Shown here one piece after another: positions 12,725 to 19,573 of a stretch of 19,573 nucleotides of DNA (its first letter is position 1; the number at the start of each line of letters is the position of its first letter). The DNA lies in contig CP070808.1 of assembly GCA_020343715.1 (NCBI GenBank), forward strand, positions 1,007,489 to 1,027,061. Direction: 5' to 3'. This DNA comes from Thermoplasmata archaeon. Lineage in GTDB: Archaea > Thermoplasmatota > DTKX01 > GCA-020343715. Made by a program: the position numbers and the translations under genes. The notes under the pieces were generated by a model. It made no database searches and was not told where the DNA came from. It was given only the letters and a program-made list of their open reading frames with translations.

Positions 12725-13186
12725 ATGCCGATAAAGAAGGACACGGATCTCTATGGCAAGCGGGTCATCCTGGAGGACGCCTCCGACGTGGGCACCTTAG
12801 CGGACATCTACGTGGACACCTCCGACTGGAGAATGACCCACCTGGACATCAGGCTGGAGAAGAGGTACACCGAGCGCCTCGGAATGGAGAAGGCGCTGCT
12901 CAAGAAGCCCGTCATCACCGTCCCCATCCACCTGCTCATGCAGGTGGAGGACGTGGTGCACCTCAAGGGGGACATCGACGACCTGGCCAAGACCCAGAAG
13001 ACCATCCTCCCCGCCGCCGAGAAGCGGATGGAGGAGGAGCGGGCCGCCGAGGCCGCCGCCCGCGCTGCGAAGGCCCCCGCAAAGCCCAAGAAGGGGAAGG
13101 ACAAGAAGAAGAAGGCCCCCGCCCCGGCCAAGCCCCCGCCCGAGCCCAAGATGCCTCCGAAGAAGGACAAGCCCAGGTCGATCTGA
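12725..13186 (+). CDS. second PRC-barrel-like protein with a Lys/Ala/Pro tail
   Basis: A 153-residue protein. Residues 1-90 look like a diverged PRC-barrel: Leu-Tyr-Gly-Lys-Arg-Val-Ile, Asp-Val-Gly-Thr-Leu-Ala-Asp-Ile-Tyr-Val-Asp, Thr-His-Leu-Asp-Ile-Arg-Leu-Glu-Lys, then Val-Ile-Thr-Val-Pro near 62-66 and Val-Glu-Asp-Val-Val-His-Leu near 73-79. Residues 95-153 are a low-complexity tail: first a Glu/Arg/Ala helix, then Lys-Lys and Pro-Lys repeats. The tail is positively charged and probably binds nucleic acid or an acidic partner. ATG 12725 is chosen over a GTG nine bases upstream because GGGGTGG fits it. The gene is co-transcribed with the PRC-barrel gene before it; the two products may form a hetero-oligomer. 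Confidence 0.82.
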   Translation: MPIKKDTDLYGKRVILEDASDVGTLADIYVDTSDWRMTHLDIRLEKRYTERLGMEKALLKKPVITVPIHLLMQVEDVVHLKGDIDDLAKTQKTILPAAEKRMEEERAAEAAARAAKAPAKPKKGKDKKKKAPAPAKPPPEPKMPPKKDKPRSI

Positions 13187-13191
13187 GGGCG

Positions 13192-13202
13192 TTTGGTTTT
13201 TT
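13192..13202 (+). terminator. oligo-T terminator after the PRC pair
   Basis: TTTGGTTTTTT lies six bases after the stop codon of the second PRC gene. Runs of T on the non-template strand stop archaeal RNA polymerase without needing a hairpin. Confidence 0.6.
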
Positions 13203-13212
13203 AGAGGGAAGG

Positions 13213-13405
13213 TGTGCCCCGGTCGTAACACGGCACGTCACAGTACCGCGTTCCCGCGACCTTGGTGCCGTTGACCCGACCGGGGCTTGTCCGACGCCGG
13301 GGTTGGCCGTACCATCATCCTGAGGACGTCCGTCCATGTCAGGCAGGGACCCATCGGCGCCAGTGTGTCGCCCCGGGTCGTCGGCGGGTATCACAGGTCA
13401 ACCCG
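13213..13405 (-). ncRNA. candidate structured RNA downstream of pyk, H/ACA-like stem-loops
   Basis: The 292-base gap between the PRC pair and pyk has no convincing protein frame but holds dense inverted repeats. Read on the minus strand: a small hairpin CGGGT/ACCCG (13385-13405); then a 12-pair stem with a two-base bulge, 13371-13384 with 13291-13302, directly followed by ACA (13288-13290); then a second hairpin whose ten-pair base GCCCCGGTCG/CGACCGGGGC (13277-13286 with 13216-13225) carries a seven-pair upper stem (13265-13271 with 13230-13236) and a CGCG-GGAA-CGCG tip with a GNRA loop. This is again directly followed by ACA (13213-13215). Two hairpins each ended by ACA is the plan of archaeal H/ACA pseudouridylation guides. 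A minus-strand TATA box lies at 13441-13445. No canonical kink-turn was found, which weakens the H/ACA reading. No SRP or RNase P core sequence is seen. Confidence 0.4.
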
Positions 13406-13440
13406 TCTTGTTCCGGGGCGGACGCTACTGGGGGTGGGTG

Positions 13441-13445
13441 TATAA
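13441..13445 (-). promoter_or_regulatory. TATA box pointing into the structured RNA region
   Basis: TTCTTATAC on the minus strand (core TTATA) lies 34 bp after the pyk stop codon. Initiation about 25 bp downstream, near 13416, would start just before the first hairpin. There is no protein gene for it to serve on that strand. The plus-strand reading (TATAA) points only into the antisense of pyk. Confidence 0.45.
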
Positions 13446-13478
13446 GAACGTTTTGGCCCCAGCTCGACGGTGAGGGGC

Positions 13479-14900
13479 TCAGCCCCTGATGCGACGGACC
13501 TGGATGAGGTTGGTGGTGTCGCTCACCTCCAGCGGGAGGCCTGCGGCGATGACCACCACGTCCCCGGGCTCGGCCAGGCCCTGGTCCAGGGCCGCCTGTC
13601 GTGCCTGCTCCATCATCTCGTCGGTGTCGTCCACCTGGGTGATGGCCACCGCCTGGACGCCCCAGTACAGGGCCATCCTGCGTACCACCGCCTCCCAGGG
13701 GCTGACCGCCAGTATGGGCGTCCGTGGTCGGGACGCCGCGTGGTGCCGGGCGGTGAAGCCCGAGGTGGTGAAGGTGATTATCGCCTTCGCGTCCAGCCTG
13801 TCGGCCAGGTCGACGGTCGATTGGGAGACGGCCACGGGGATGGGCAGCCCATCGGGGAAGCCCTCCAGCTCGGGGGTCTCGATGATCCCCCCCGCCTCCA
13901 CGTCCTTGGCGATGCAGTCCATCTGGGATACGGCCTCAACCGGGTAGCTGCCCACCGCCGTCTCACCGGAGAGCATCACCGCGTCCGCCCCGTCGAGGAT
14001 GGCGTTGGCCACGTCGGAGACCTCGGCCCGGGTGGGTCGGGGGCTGTCGGTCATGCTCTCCAGCATCTGTGTCGCGATGATCGAGGGCTTGGCGTGCCGG
14101 TTGCACTGCTCCACTATCTCCTTCTGTATGAGGGGTATCTGGGAAAGGGGAAGCTCGATGCCCAGGTCGCCCCGGGCCACCATCACCACGTCGGCGGCGC
14201 CCACGATGGCCTTGATGTTGTCCACCGCGTCCCGCAGCTCTATCTTGGCCACCACCGGGAGGTCGGCCCCGTGCCTGTGCAGCTCCTGCTTGACCCGCTC
14301 AATGGCCTCGGCGTCCCTGATGAAGCTGACGGCCACGTAGTCCACCCCAGCGGACGCTGTCCATCGGATGTCCTCCATGTCCTTGTCGGTCACGCTGGGC
14401 GACGAGATGCGGAAGTCGGGCATGTTGATGCCCTTGCGGTTGCCCACGGGTCCGCCGCGGACCACGTCCACGGTGACCCCGTCTGGGGTGACCTTGGTCA
14501 CCACGCATTCGACGCGCGCGTCGTCGATGAGGACGGTCACGCCCTCCTCCAGGTCCCTCTCCAGGTCGGAGTATGTTACGGGCACGATCCCGTCGGCGCC
14601 CATGACATCCCGGGACGTGAGCACCGCCTGTCCTCCCGTCTCGAGCATCATGCGGCCCCCCTCGATCCGTCCCACCCGCAGGCGCGGTCCCTGCAGGTCC
14701 ACCATGATGGCCACGTTCCGCCCCGTGCGGGCCTGGGCCTTCCTGGCCTGGTCGACGAACCTTTGGTGGTCCTCCCGCTCGGCATGGGACAGGTTAAGCC
14801 GGAACACGTCCGCCCCCGCCTCCAAGAGTTCGGCGATGGCCTCCTCCGAGTCCACCGAGGGACCCAGGGTCGCCACTATCTTCGTCCTTCTAGGTATCAT
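13479..14900 (-). CDS. pyk: pyruvate kinase
   Basis: Pyruvate kinase makes pyruvate and ATP from phosphoenolpyruvate and ADP, the last step of glycolysis. The 473-residue length is normal. The N-terminal Arg-Arg-Thr-Lys-Ile-Val-Ala-Thr-Leu-Gly-Pro (4-14) and Phe-Arg-Leu-Asn-Leu-Ser-His (33-39) are typical, as is Asp-Leu-Gln-Gly-Pro-Arg-Leu-Arg near 68-75. The catalytic Lys219 and metal ligand Glu221 lie in Ala-Lys-Ile-Glu, Asp245 is in Ala-Arg-Gly-Asp-Leu-Gly, Thr277 is in Ala-Thr-Gln-Met-Leu-Glu-Ser-Met, and Met-Leu-Ser-Gly-Glu-Thr-Ala-Val-Gly-Ser-Tyr-Pro is at 309-320. The B domain (about 70-165) and the regulatory C domain (about 345-473) are both present. ATG 14900 has no ribosome-binding site and lies about 29 bp after an ATTATTA box, so it is probably leaderless. 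Confidence 0.97.
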   Translation of the reverse strand: MIPRRTKIVATLGPSVDSEEAIAELLEAGADVFRLNLSHAEREDHQRFVDQARKAQARTGRNVAIMVDLQGPRLRVGRIEGGRMMLETGGQAVLTSRDVMGADGIVPVTYSDLERDLEEGVTVLIDDARVECVVTKVTPDGVTVDVVRGGPVGNRKGINMPDFRISSPSVTDKDMEDIRWTASAGVDYVAVSFIRDAEAIERVKQELHRHGADLPVVAKIELRDAVDNIKAIVGAADVVMVARGDLGIELPLSQIPLIQKEIVEQCNRHAKPSIIATQMLESMTDSPRPTRAEVSDVANAILDGADAVMLSGETAVGSYPVEAVSQMDCIAKDVEAGGIIETPELEGFPDGLPIPVAVSQSTVDLADRLDAKAIITFTTSGFTARHHAASRPRTPILAVSPWEAVVRRMALYWGVQAVAITQVDDTDEMMEQARQAALDQGLAEPGDVVVIAAGLPLEVSDTTNLIQVRRIRG

Positions 14901-14924
14901 AGCACCAAGGGCAAGGGCGTGGGG

Positions 14925-14934
14925 CCTAATAATC
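14925..14934 (-). promoter_or_regulatory. TATA box of pyk, overlapping the upstream stop codon
   Basis: GATTATTAGG includes the last Asp-Tyr codons and the TAG stop of the upstream surface protein gene. Its centre is 29 bp before the pyk ATG, the right distance for a leaderless transcript. Confidence 0.5.
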
Positions 14935-17121
14935 CTCCGGGTCCTCGTCCTCGGCCTGCCCGCCCCTCAGGAACGCGTACGCCACAGCCACGACGATGGC
15001 CACGATGATGACGACCACCAGCACCATGATCCAGAACATCAGGCCACGGCCATTGTCGTCGTCCTGGGGCCCGTCCCCTCCTCCACCGACCTTCACCTGG
15101 ATGGTGGCGGCGTTGTTGTCCTTGGGCTCCCAGGGGATGGCGTTGAGGGTGTCCACGACGGCGGTCACCTCGGTGTCCGAGGAAGGCACGGTCCAACCGA
15201 AGGTGACTGTCTCCTGGTCGCTGTTGTCGAAGATCACGTCGGAGTAGTCCAGCAGGTTGCCCGACGCGTATACCTCCACCCTGATCTGGGTCGCCGGGTT
15301 GATGAGGGCCGTGGACGCGACGATGACGGTTATCGTCGCCTCGGTGCCCGGTCCCGGTCGCTGGGGGGTGACGGTCAGGTTGCCCACCGTCAGGTCCAGG
15401 GAGGGCGGGTCCTCCAGCCGCACCACGAGGGTGTAGTTGCACATCTCCGCCTCGGAGGTGACCCTCACGTATATGGGCAGGCTGGAGTCGACGTAGAGGC
15501 GCATCTCCAGGTCGTCCCCGACCTCGAACACGGACTGGGGCTTGAGCAGCAGGTCGCCGGACTGGTCCTCCAGCTGGACGTCGAAGCCCACACGGCGCTG
15601 GCCGAAGAAGGCGTCCAGGCTACCCGACACCACCACGAACTTGCCCGAAGTGGGCAGCACCTCGTAGAGGTCCGAGCCGTCCACGTTGTTATCGTGCTCC
15701 CACTGGGGGCTGGAACCTCCGACCGAGCCGGTGACGGGGGTGTCCAGGGACACCGTGGGCGAGCCGGAGGTGGTGTTGACCACGTCCCTGCCGGTGCCCA
15801 TGTCGTCCTGGGCCGGTCCCACCACATGGACGAGCTCGTAGCGGAACTCGAAGTCCACGTCCTCGGGGCCCTCCCACGTGACCGCCATGTAGTAGCTGAG
15901 CGTCGCGTGCTTGGAGTTGGTGAGAGCCGCGAACCTGTGGGGGTCGTCCAGGCCGGCGAAGGTGAAGTTCACCACCTCGGCCTTTGTGTAGTCCAGCACC
16001 CGGAAGCGCACGTGGGCGGGGGAGGCCGTCCCCGTCCGCAGCGTCAGGCTGGCCTCCAGGAACTGGGAGGAGGTGAAGTCCAGCTCGAAGAAGTCCGCCA
16101 GGTCCTCTGCCCCATGCCCGCGCATGATCATCCCTGGCATCGGGGTCATGTCCAGGTCCATGGCGTGGTCCGGGTCCTCGCCGGCATCTGCCCTGCCGTC
16201 GCCGTCGGCGCCCGGTACCAGGGTCAACACCCTGAGGGTGTAGTTGTTGATGACCGCCGCGGAGGTCAGGTTCAGGTACAGGTCCTGCTCCTCGGTGACG
16301 TAGTACCGGAACGAGACCTTCTGGCCCTCGGCCCCCACGGTGACGAAGTCCAGCACCCCGCCAGTGGAGTTCTCCAGGCCCATGGCCAGGTTACGGTCCC
16401 TGACGATGGAGGCCCGGGTCAGCGTCAGCTCCACCTTCAGGAAAAGGCCCACCTCGGGATTGAGGACGTACATGTCGCCCCCGTCGGCGTTGACGTCCTG
16501 GACCCAGTCCAGGTCCATGCCGCCCACGCTGCCGTTATGCTCGCCCAGGGGCAGCGGGAAGGCGGACTCCCGGTCCCTGGGGGCGTCGGTGCCCGACATG
16601 GCGTCGTCCTGGGTGTGGTTGGACATGGTTATCGTCAGTGTGTAGTTGATGGTGTAATGGACCAGCGAGGAGCCGTCCCATGTGATGCCTAGGTAGTAGG
16701 CGGGTTCCGTAACCTCGTCGTTGGCCAGCACCGCGAAGGGCATGGGCAGCCCCAGCCTGGGGAAGCCCATGGTCACAACGGGGGCCCGGTCAGTGTCGAA
16801 CACCCTGTATGACACGTCCAGGTGGGTGGTGGAGGTGTCGGAGAGCGACACGTCCGCCTGCACGACGGACCCGGGGACGAAGGCGAAGACGTAGTAGTCC
16901 CCCAGGTCCTCCTCGGTGGCGTTGCGGAATATCGATCCCTTCCAGGACCCCACGTCGACGGCGGTGGCGTTGTCCAGGTCGTTCCCCGCATCCTCGGAGA
17001 CGGGACCGTCGGCGGCAACGTCGATGGTCGTCAGTACCATCAGGGTCATGATGGCCAAAAGGGCTAGGACGCCCCAGCGCAGATGAGGCACGTTGGCTAG
17101 CCGAACGAAGGATATACTCAT
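14926..17121 (-). CDS. surface protein with four PPC-like repeats, CARDB domain and membrane anchor
   Basis: A 731-residue single-pass surface protein. A signal peptide is at about 1-37. Four related repeats of about 130 residues follow (40-167, 170-303, 304-434, 438-570). Each has an Asp/Asn-rich start, a Gly-Ser-x-Gly-like turn and then Asp-x-x-Asp-x-Tyr or Asp-x-x-Asp-x-Phe, the pattern of PPC (bacterial pre-peptidase C-terminal) beta-sandwich domains. A CARDB-like domain lies at 572-678, then a Gly/Asp-rich linker, a membrane helix at 693-718 and a short acidic tail. There are many Asn-x-Thr/Ser sequons. The start at ATG 17121 is preferred: GGAG lies nine bases upstream, a TATA box is at 17172-17178 and a signal peptide follows at once. 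An in-frame extension upstream to 17511 has none of these and overlaps the neighbouring gene. No peptidase domain is present, so a binding or envelope role is inferred. Confidence 0.9.
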   Translation of the reverse strand: MSISFVRLANVPHLRWGVLALLAIMTLMVLTTIDVAADGPVSEDAGNDLDNATAVDVGSWKGSIFRNATEEDLGDYYVFAFVPGSVVQADVSLSDTSTTHLDVSYRVFDTDRAPVVTMGFPRLGLPMPFAVLANDEVTEPAYYLGITWDGSSLVHYTINYTLTITMSNHTQDDAMSGTDAPRDRESAFPLPLGEHNGSVGGMDLDWVQDVNADGGDMYVLNPEVGLFLKVELTLTRASIVRDRNLAMGLENSTGGVLDFVTVGAEGQKVSFRYYVTEEQDLYLNLTSAAVINNYTLRVLTLVPGADGDGRADAGEDPDHAMDLDMTPMPGMIMRGHGAEDLADFFELDFTSSQFLEASLTLRTGTASPAHVRFRVLDYTKAEVVNFTFAGLDDPHRFAALTNSKHATLSYYMAVTWEGPEDVDFEFRYELVHVVGPAQDDMGTGRDVVNTTSGSPTVSLDTPVTGSVGGSSPQWEHDNNVDGSDLYEVLPTSGKFVVVSGSLDAFFGQRRVGFDVQLEDQSGDLLLKPQSVFEVGDDLEMRLYVDSSLPIYVRVTSEAEMCNYTLVVRLEDPPSLDLTVGNLTVTPQRPGPGTEATITVIVASTALINPATQIRVEVYASGNLLDYSDVIFDNSDQETVTFGWTVPSSDTEVTAVVDTLNAIPWEPKDNNAATIQVKVGGGGDGPQDDDNGRGLMFWIMVLVVVIIVAIVVAVAYAFLRGGQAEDEDPEDY

Positions 17122-17171
17122 CTGGACGTCTCCTATCCCCCAGGGGACTTCCCCCGTATGACCAGGGCCCA

Positions 17172-17178
17172 GTATTAA
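17172..17178 (-). promoter_or_regulatory. TATA box of the PPC-repeat surface protein gene
   Basis: CTTAATACT on the minus strand lies about 54 bp before ATG 17121. The predicted leader of about 30 bases contains CCCCTGGGGG, a hairpin-prone run, and the GGAG ribosome-binding site. Confidence 0.5.
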
Positions 17179-17231
17179 GGCTTTGCATTTCGTGGACCTG
17201 AGCGGTACGCTGGCCCCAGCCATGGGCCACC

Positions 17232-19573
17232 CTAGAGCAGCCCCTCCAGGCGCCTCCGCTTCCGGGCCTTCATCTCCCGAAGGACGGCGACGGTTCCGAC
17301 CACTATGGCGATGAGGAGTATCAACAACCAGTAGTTGAAGGGTTCCTGGACGTAGGTGGGCTCGGTCACCCTCACGTCCACCGAGGCGGACACCAGGTGC
17401 TCGCCGCCCAGCCCGTCGTCCACGTAGAGGGTTATGTGGTGCTCTCCCGCGGTGAGCGGTATCCTTATCTCGGGTCCCGAGCCCAGGTGCCCATCCAGGT
17501 CGGACCACCACTCGTAGGTCAGCTGGTCGTCCTCGTCAGGATCGGAGCTCCCCTCCGCGGAGAACCCCACGATGTCCTCGGTGCCGAAGGCCTCGCCCTC
17601 GGCCGGCGAGGCGATGACCGCCGTCGGCGCCAGGTTCACCATCATCCTGAAGGGTCCGAACTCCACGGGCCCGTTGCCGGCGGCGTCGGAGACCCTCCAC
17701 ATGACCCAGTTGTCGTGTCCCACCAGGCCGGTGACCTCCACCTCGACCCTCACCAGGTCCTCGGGGTCGCCCGTGGCCTCCACGGAGGTCCAATCGGAGA
17801 AATCGAACGCCGAACCCAGGCTGACCGACATCTCCACCGAACCCGGGTCGACCCCGGCCCCCATGCCGTCGGAGAAGGTGGCCATGGCCCTGCCGTCGTC
17901 GGGGCCGTCGAAGGTGCCGCCCCGTGGCCACTGGGAGACCAGGACCGGGAGGGTCGTGTCCACCATGAGCATGTCCGGCGGCGAGACCACCAGCTCGTTG
18001 CCCGCGGTGTCCTGGGCCCTCCACCTGACGAAGTTGTCCGCCCCCTCGGCCAGCTCCAGCCCGACGGTGGCCTGAACGGTGGCGGTGCCGGACACCTCAA
18101 CCACGCTGTCGGGGGCCATCCAATCGGTCCATCCCTCGGAGCCCGCCCGGAGGACGCTGACCTCCACGGTGGCCATGTCCACCCCCGAGCTCCCAAGACC
18201 GGCGTCGGGGTCCGTCACGAGGCACGTGACGAACACCGTATGGCCTGTGATCCAGCCCGACTCCGCGTGGGGCTCCAGCTCCACGGGGGACGCGTCCACG
18301 CCGAAGGTCAGCGTCGGCGACTCCGTGGGACCATTGCCGAGCACGTCCATGGCCCTCCACCTGATGGAGTGACCCGCGCCCTCGGGCAGCATCAGCGCCA
18401 CCACGCCCCGGGAGGCGCCGCCCTCGCCCCCGCCCAGCACGAGCCTGGCAGGACCCCAAGGCCCCCACTTGGTCGAAGAGGGATGCTTGGTCTGGTACTC
18501 CAGGGTGAGCGGGTCGAGCCCAGCTCCGTCGCCGTCCGTCAGATCGGCCCACGCGGCCACGTCGGACCCCAGTAGCCAACTTCCCTCGCCCGGGGCCATG
18601 GAAAGCCACGTCGGACCACGGCCGTCCACCTCCAGGGACACAAGGACCGCCTCGGGGGCGTCGGCGCCCTCGGGCAGGTCCACAAGCCATATCCCCAGCT
18701 CCACGGTTGCCCGGGGTGAGTAGGGGACCGTCCATCCCACCGACCAGAACTGCCCCCTGCCCTGACCGGAGCTGGCCACGTCGGACCCGCCCCAGGTCAT
18801 GGAAACCGAGACAGTCCCGTCGGGCGGGTAGACGTCCTGGGAGCCTGCATAGATCACAGGGGGTACCGTCACGTCCAGGCCCTCGCCGCCACGGACCCAC
18901 GAGCCGGGTCCCAGGGGACCCTGGTCGTCGGCCACAAGGCGCACCGGCCCGGAGAGCTCCAGCCCTGTCCTCACCTCCAGCACGTCCTCGAAGGTGAAGT
19001 AGTGCATGCGTGTGTGGTCGTCCCTTATCTGCACCCCGATGTCCACGGGCCCGTCGGTGGGGAACGTCCACTCGAAGGACAGCGTCACCGTCAGCACCCA
19101 TGTCCTGTTCAGCAGGTCCTTTTCGGAGCTGTGCCAGTTCGCAGGGAAGGTAGCGTGCTCCACTGCACCGGCCTCCAGGTTGAACTGGTTCACGTTCTGG
19201 GTCCACCGCCAGGTCGTGTCGGCCCCGCCTGGGTCGATGGTCACCCTGACCCACTGGAGGGCGTCCACGTGCCGGTCGTTCCACACGATGAAGGACACCG
19301 TCTCGGTGTCCAGGCCGGGATGGTGGACCCGGCCGGGCTGGGGCGAGACCAGGTTGCACGCCATCTCCAGGGGCTTCGCCCTGACCAGCCGGATGTTCCA
19401 GAACATTATATCGTCCCGGTCGCTGGGGGAGTTGCCCCACCCGGTGATGATCTTGAAGCTGTTGGTGCCCTCCTTGAGGATCCCCTCCTCGATGGACACC
19501 TCTATCTCCACCTCGTCGTCGACCTCGTAGATGGAGCCCGTTCCCATCGCGTACTCGTTGATGTAACCTATCT
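17232..19573 (-). CDS. surface protein with Ig-like repeats, PKD domain and membrane anchor, N terminus beyond window
   Basis: The frame is open to the right edge, giving 779 visible residues and no start; the Met encoded at 19547 is only internal, because coding-quality sequence (Ile-Gly-Tyr-Ile-Asn-Glu-Tyr-Ala) continues upstream of it. The N-terminal part contains beta-rich segments. The middle holds three diverged repeats ending in a Trp-Arg-Ala-x-Asp-x-x-Gly-Asn-like motif (Trp-Arg-Ala-Met-Asp, Trp-Arg-Ala-Gln-Asp, Trp-Arg-Val-Ser-Asp) followed by a Val-Asp or Val-Asn linker, as in bacterial Ig-like surface repeats. A PKD domain with Ser-Ser-Asp-Pro-Asp-Glu-Asp-Asp and Tyr-Glu-Trp-Trp covers about residues 640-735. 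It is followed by one membrane helix and a short, strongly basic cytoplasmic end (Lys-Ala-Arg-Lys-Arg-Arg-Arg). The positive tail contrasts with the acidic tails of the other two surface proteins. Adhesion or envelope function is inferred. Confidence 0.88.
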   Translation of the reverse strand, partial: IGYINEYAMGTGSIYEVDDEVEIEVSIEEGILKEGTNSFKIITGWGNSPSDRDDIMFWNIRLVRAKPLEMACNLVSPQPGRVHHPGLDTETVSFIVWNDRHVDALQWVRVTIDPGGADTTWRWTQNVNQFNLEAGAVEHATFPANWHSSEKDLLNRTWVLTVTLSFEWTFPTDGPVDIGVQIRDDHTRMHYFTFEDVLEVRTGLELSGPVRLVADDQGPLGPGSWVRGGEGLDVTVPPVIYAGSQDVYPPDGTVSVSMTWGGSDVASSGQGRGQFWSVGWTVPYSPRATVELGIWLVDLPEGADAPEAVLVSLEVDGRGPTWLSMAPGEGSWLLGSDVAAWADLTDGDGAGLDPLTLEYQTKHPSSTKWGPWGPARLVLGGGEGGASRGVVALMLPEGAGHSIRWRAMDVLGNGPTESPTLTFGVDASPVELEPHAESGWITGHTVFVTCLVTDPDAGLGSSGVDMATVEVSVLRAGSEGWTDWMAPDSVVEVSGTATVQATVGLELAEGADNFVRWRAQDTAGNELVVSPPDMLMVDTTLPVLVSQWPRGGTFDGPDDGRAMATFSDGMGAGVDPGSVEMSVSLGSAFDFSDWTSVEATGDPEDLVRVEVEVTGLVGHDNWVMWRVSDAAGNGPVEFGPFRMMVNLAPTAVIASPAEGEAFGTEDIVGFSAEGSSDPDEDDQLTYEWWSDLDGHLGSGPEIRIPLTAGEHHITLYVDDGLGGEHLVSASVDVRVTEPTYVQEPFNYWLLILLIAIVVGTVAVLREMKARKRRRLEGLL

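Noticed and set aside
13213..13405. SRP RNA or RNase P RNA
   Set aside because: Neither the SRP helix 8 core nor the conserved RNase P sequence blocks are found on either strand, and the region is shorter than either RNA.
13262..13489. Small protein gene in the gap between the PRC genes and pyk
   Set aside because: Possible short frames have poor codon pattern, no ribosome-binding site, and overlap the inverted repeats.
13470..16692. Very long plus-strand open frames (over 500 and over 770 codons) opposite pyk and the PPC-repeat protein
   Set aside because: They are mirror frames of well-supported minus-strand genes in GC-rich DNA. Their products are His/Gly/Val/Leu-rich with no recognisable domain and no promoter or ribosome-binding site.
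17122..17511. N-terminal extension of the PPC-repeat surface protein up to 17511
   Set aside because: It would run into the neighbouring gene and place the clear signal peptide in the middle of the protein. The TATA box and ribosome-binding site support ATG 17121.

Overview
The window is GC-rich archaeal DNA, gene-dense and cut at both ends inside genes. The markers are archaeal: Rpb7-type and Spt4-type RNA polymerase factors, ribosomal proteins S24e and S27ae, a GTP-dependent dephospho-CoA kinase (DUF359), PRC-barrel proteins, T/A-rich TATA boxes about 25-30 bp before leaderless or short-leader genes, and a tRNA with bulge-helix-bulge introns. Large PKD/kelch/CARDB/PPC-type surface proteins with one C-terminal membrane anchor, together with an MtxX/Pta-like protein, suggest a member of Thermoplasmatota or a neighbouring euryarchaeal lineage. 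That placement is inference; no 16S gene is present.

Region 1 (1-1900, minus strand): a coiled-coil protein running off the left edge (TTG start at 857), a 100-residue three-helix membrane protein, and a small Lys/Glu-rich coiled-coil protein. Region 2 (1960-4270, plus strand) is an information-processing cluster: rpoE1, spt4, DUF359 kinase, S24e with a long Glu-Pro tail, S27ae, then tRNA-Arg(CCG), which I read as interrupted by two introns, one at the anticodon and one in the T loop. Region 3 (4400-7403, plus): RNase Z with a long acidic tail, a five-helix membrane protein and the MtxX-like protein. Region 4 (7410-8621, minus): an apparent three-gene operon of an unrecognised basic protein, a DUF167/YggU protein and a small Toprim protein (UPF0292-like), behind a promoter holding an extended inverted repeat that resembles a DtxR-family operator.

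Region 5 (8726-12190, minus): a 1154-residue kelch/PKD/CARDB surface protein with a proline- and tyrosine-rich cytoplasmic tail. It is divergent from region 6 (12397-13186, plus), two adjacent PRC-barrel genes. Region 7 (13187-13478) has no protein gene. On the minus strand it has a TATA box followed by consecutive long stem-loops, two of which are directly followed by ACA, so it is a candidate structured or H/ACA-like RNA. Region 8 (13479-19573, minus): pyruvate kinase, a surface protein with four PPC-like repeats, and a surface protein with Ig-like/PKD repeats whose N terminus lies beyond the right edge.

The main points for follow-up are the double-intron tRNA-Arg, the structured RNA downstream of pyk, the long acidic tails on S24e and RNase Z, and the palindromic promoter of the Toprim/DUF167 operon.
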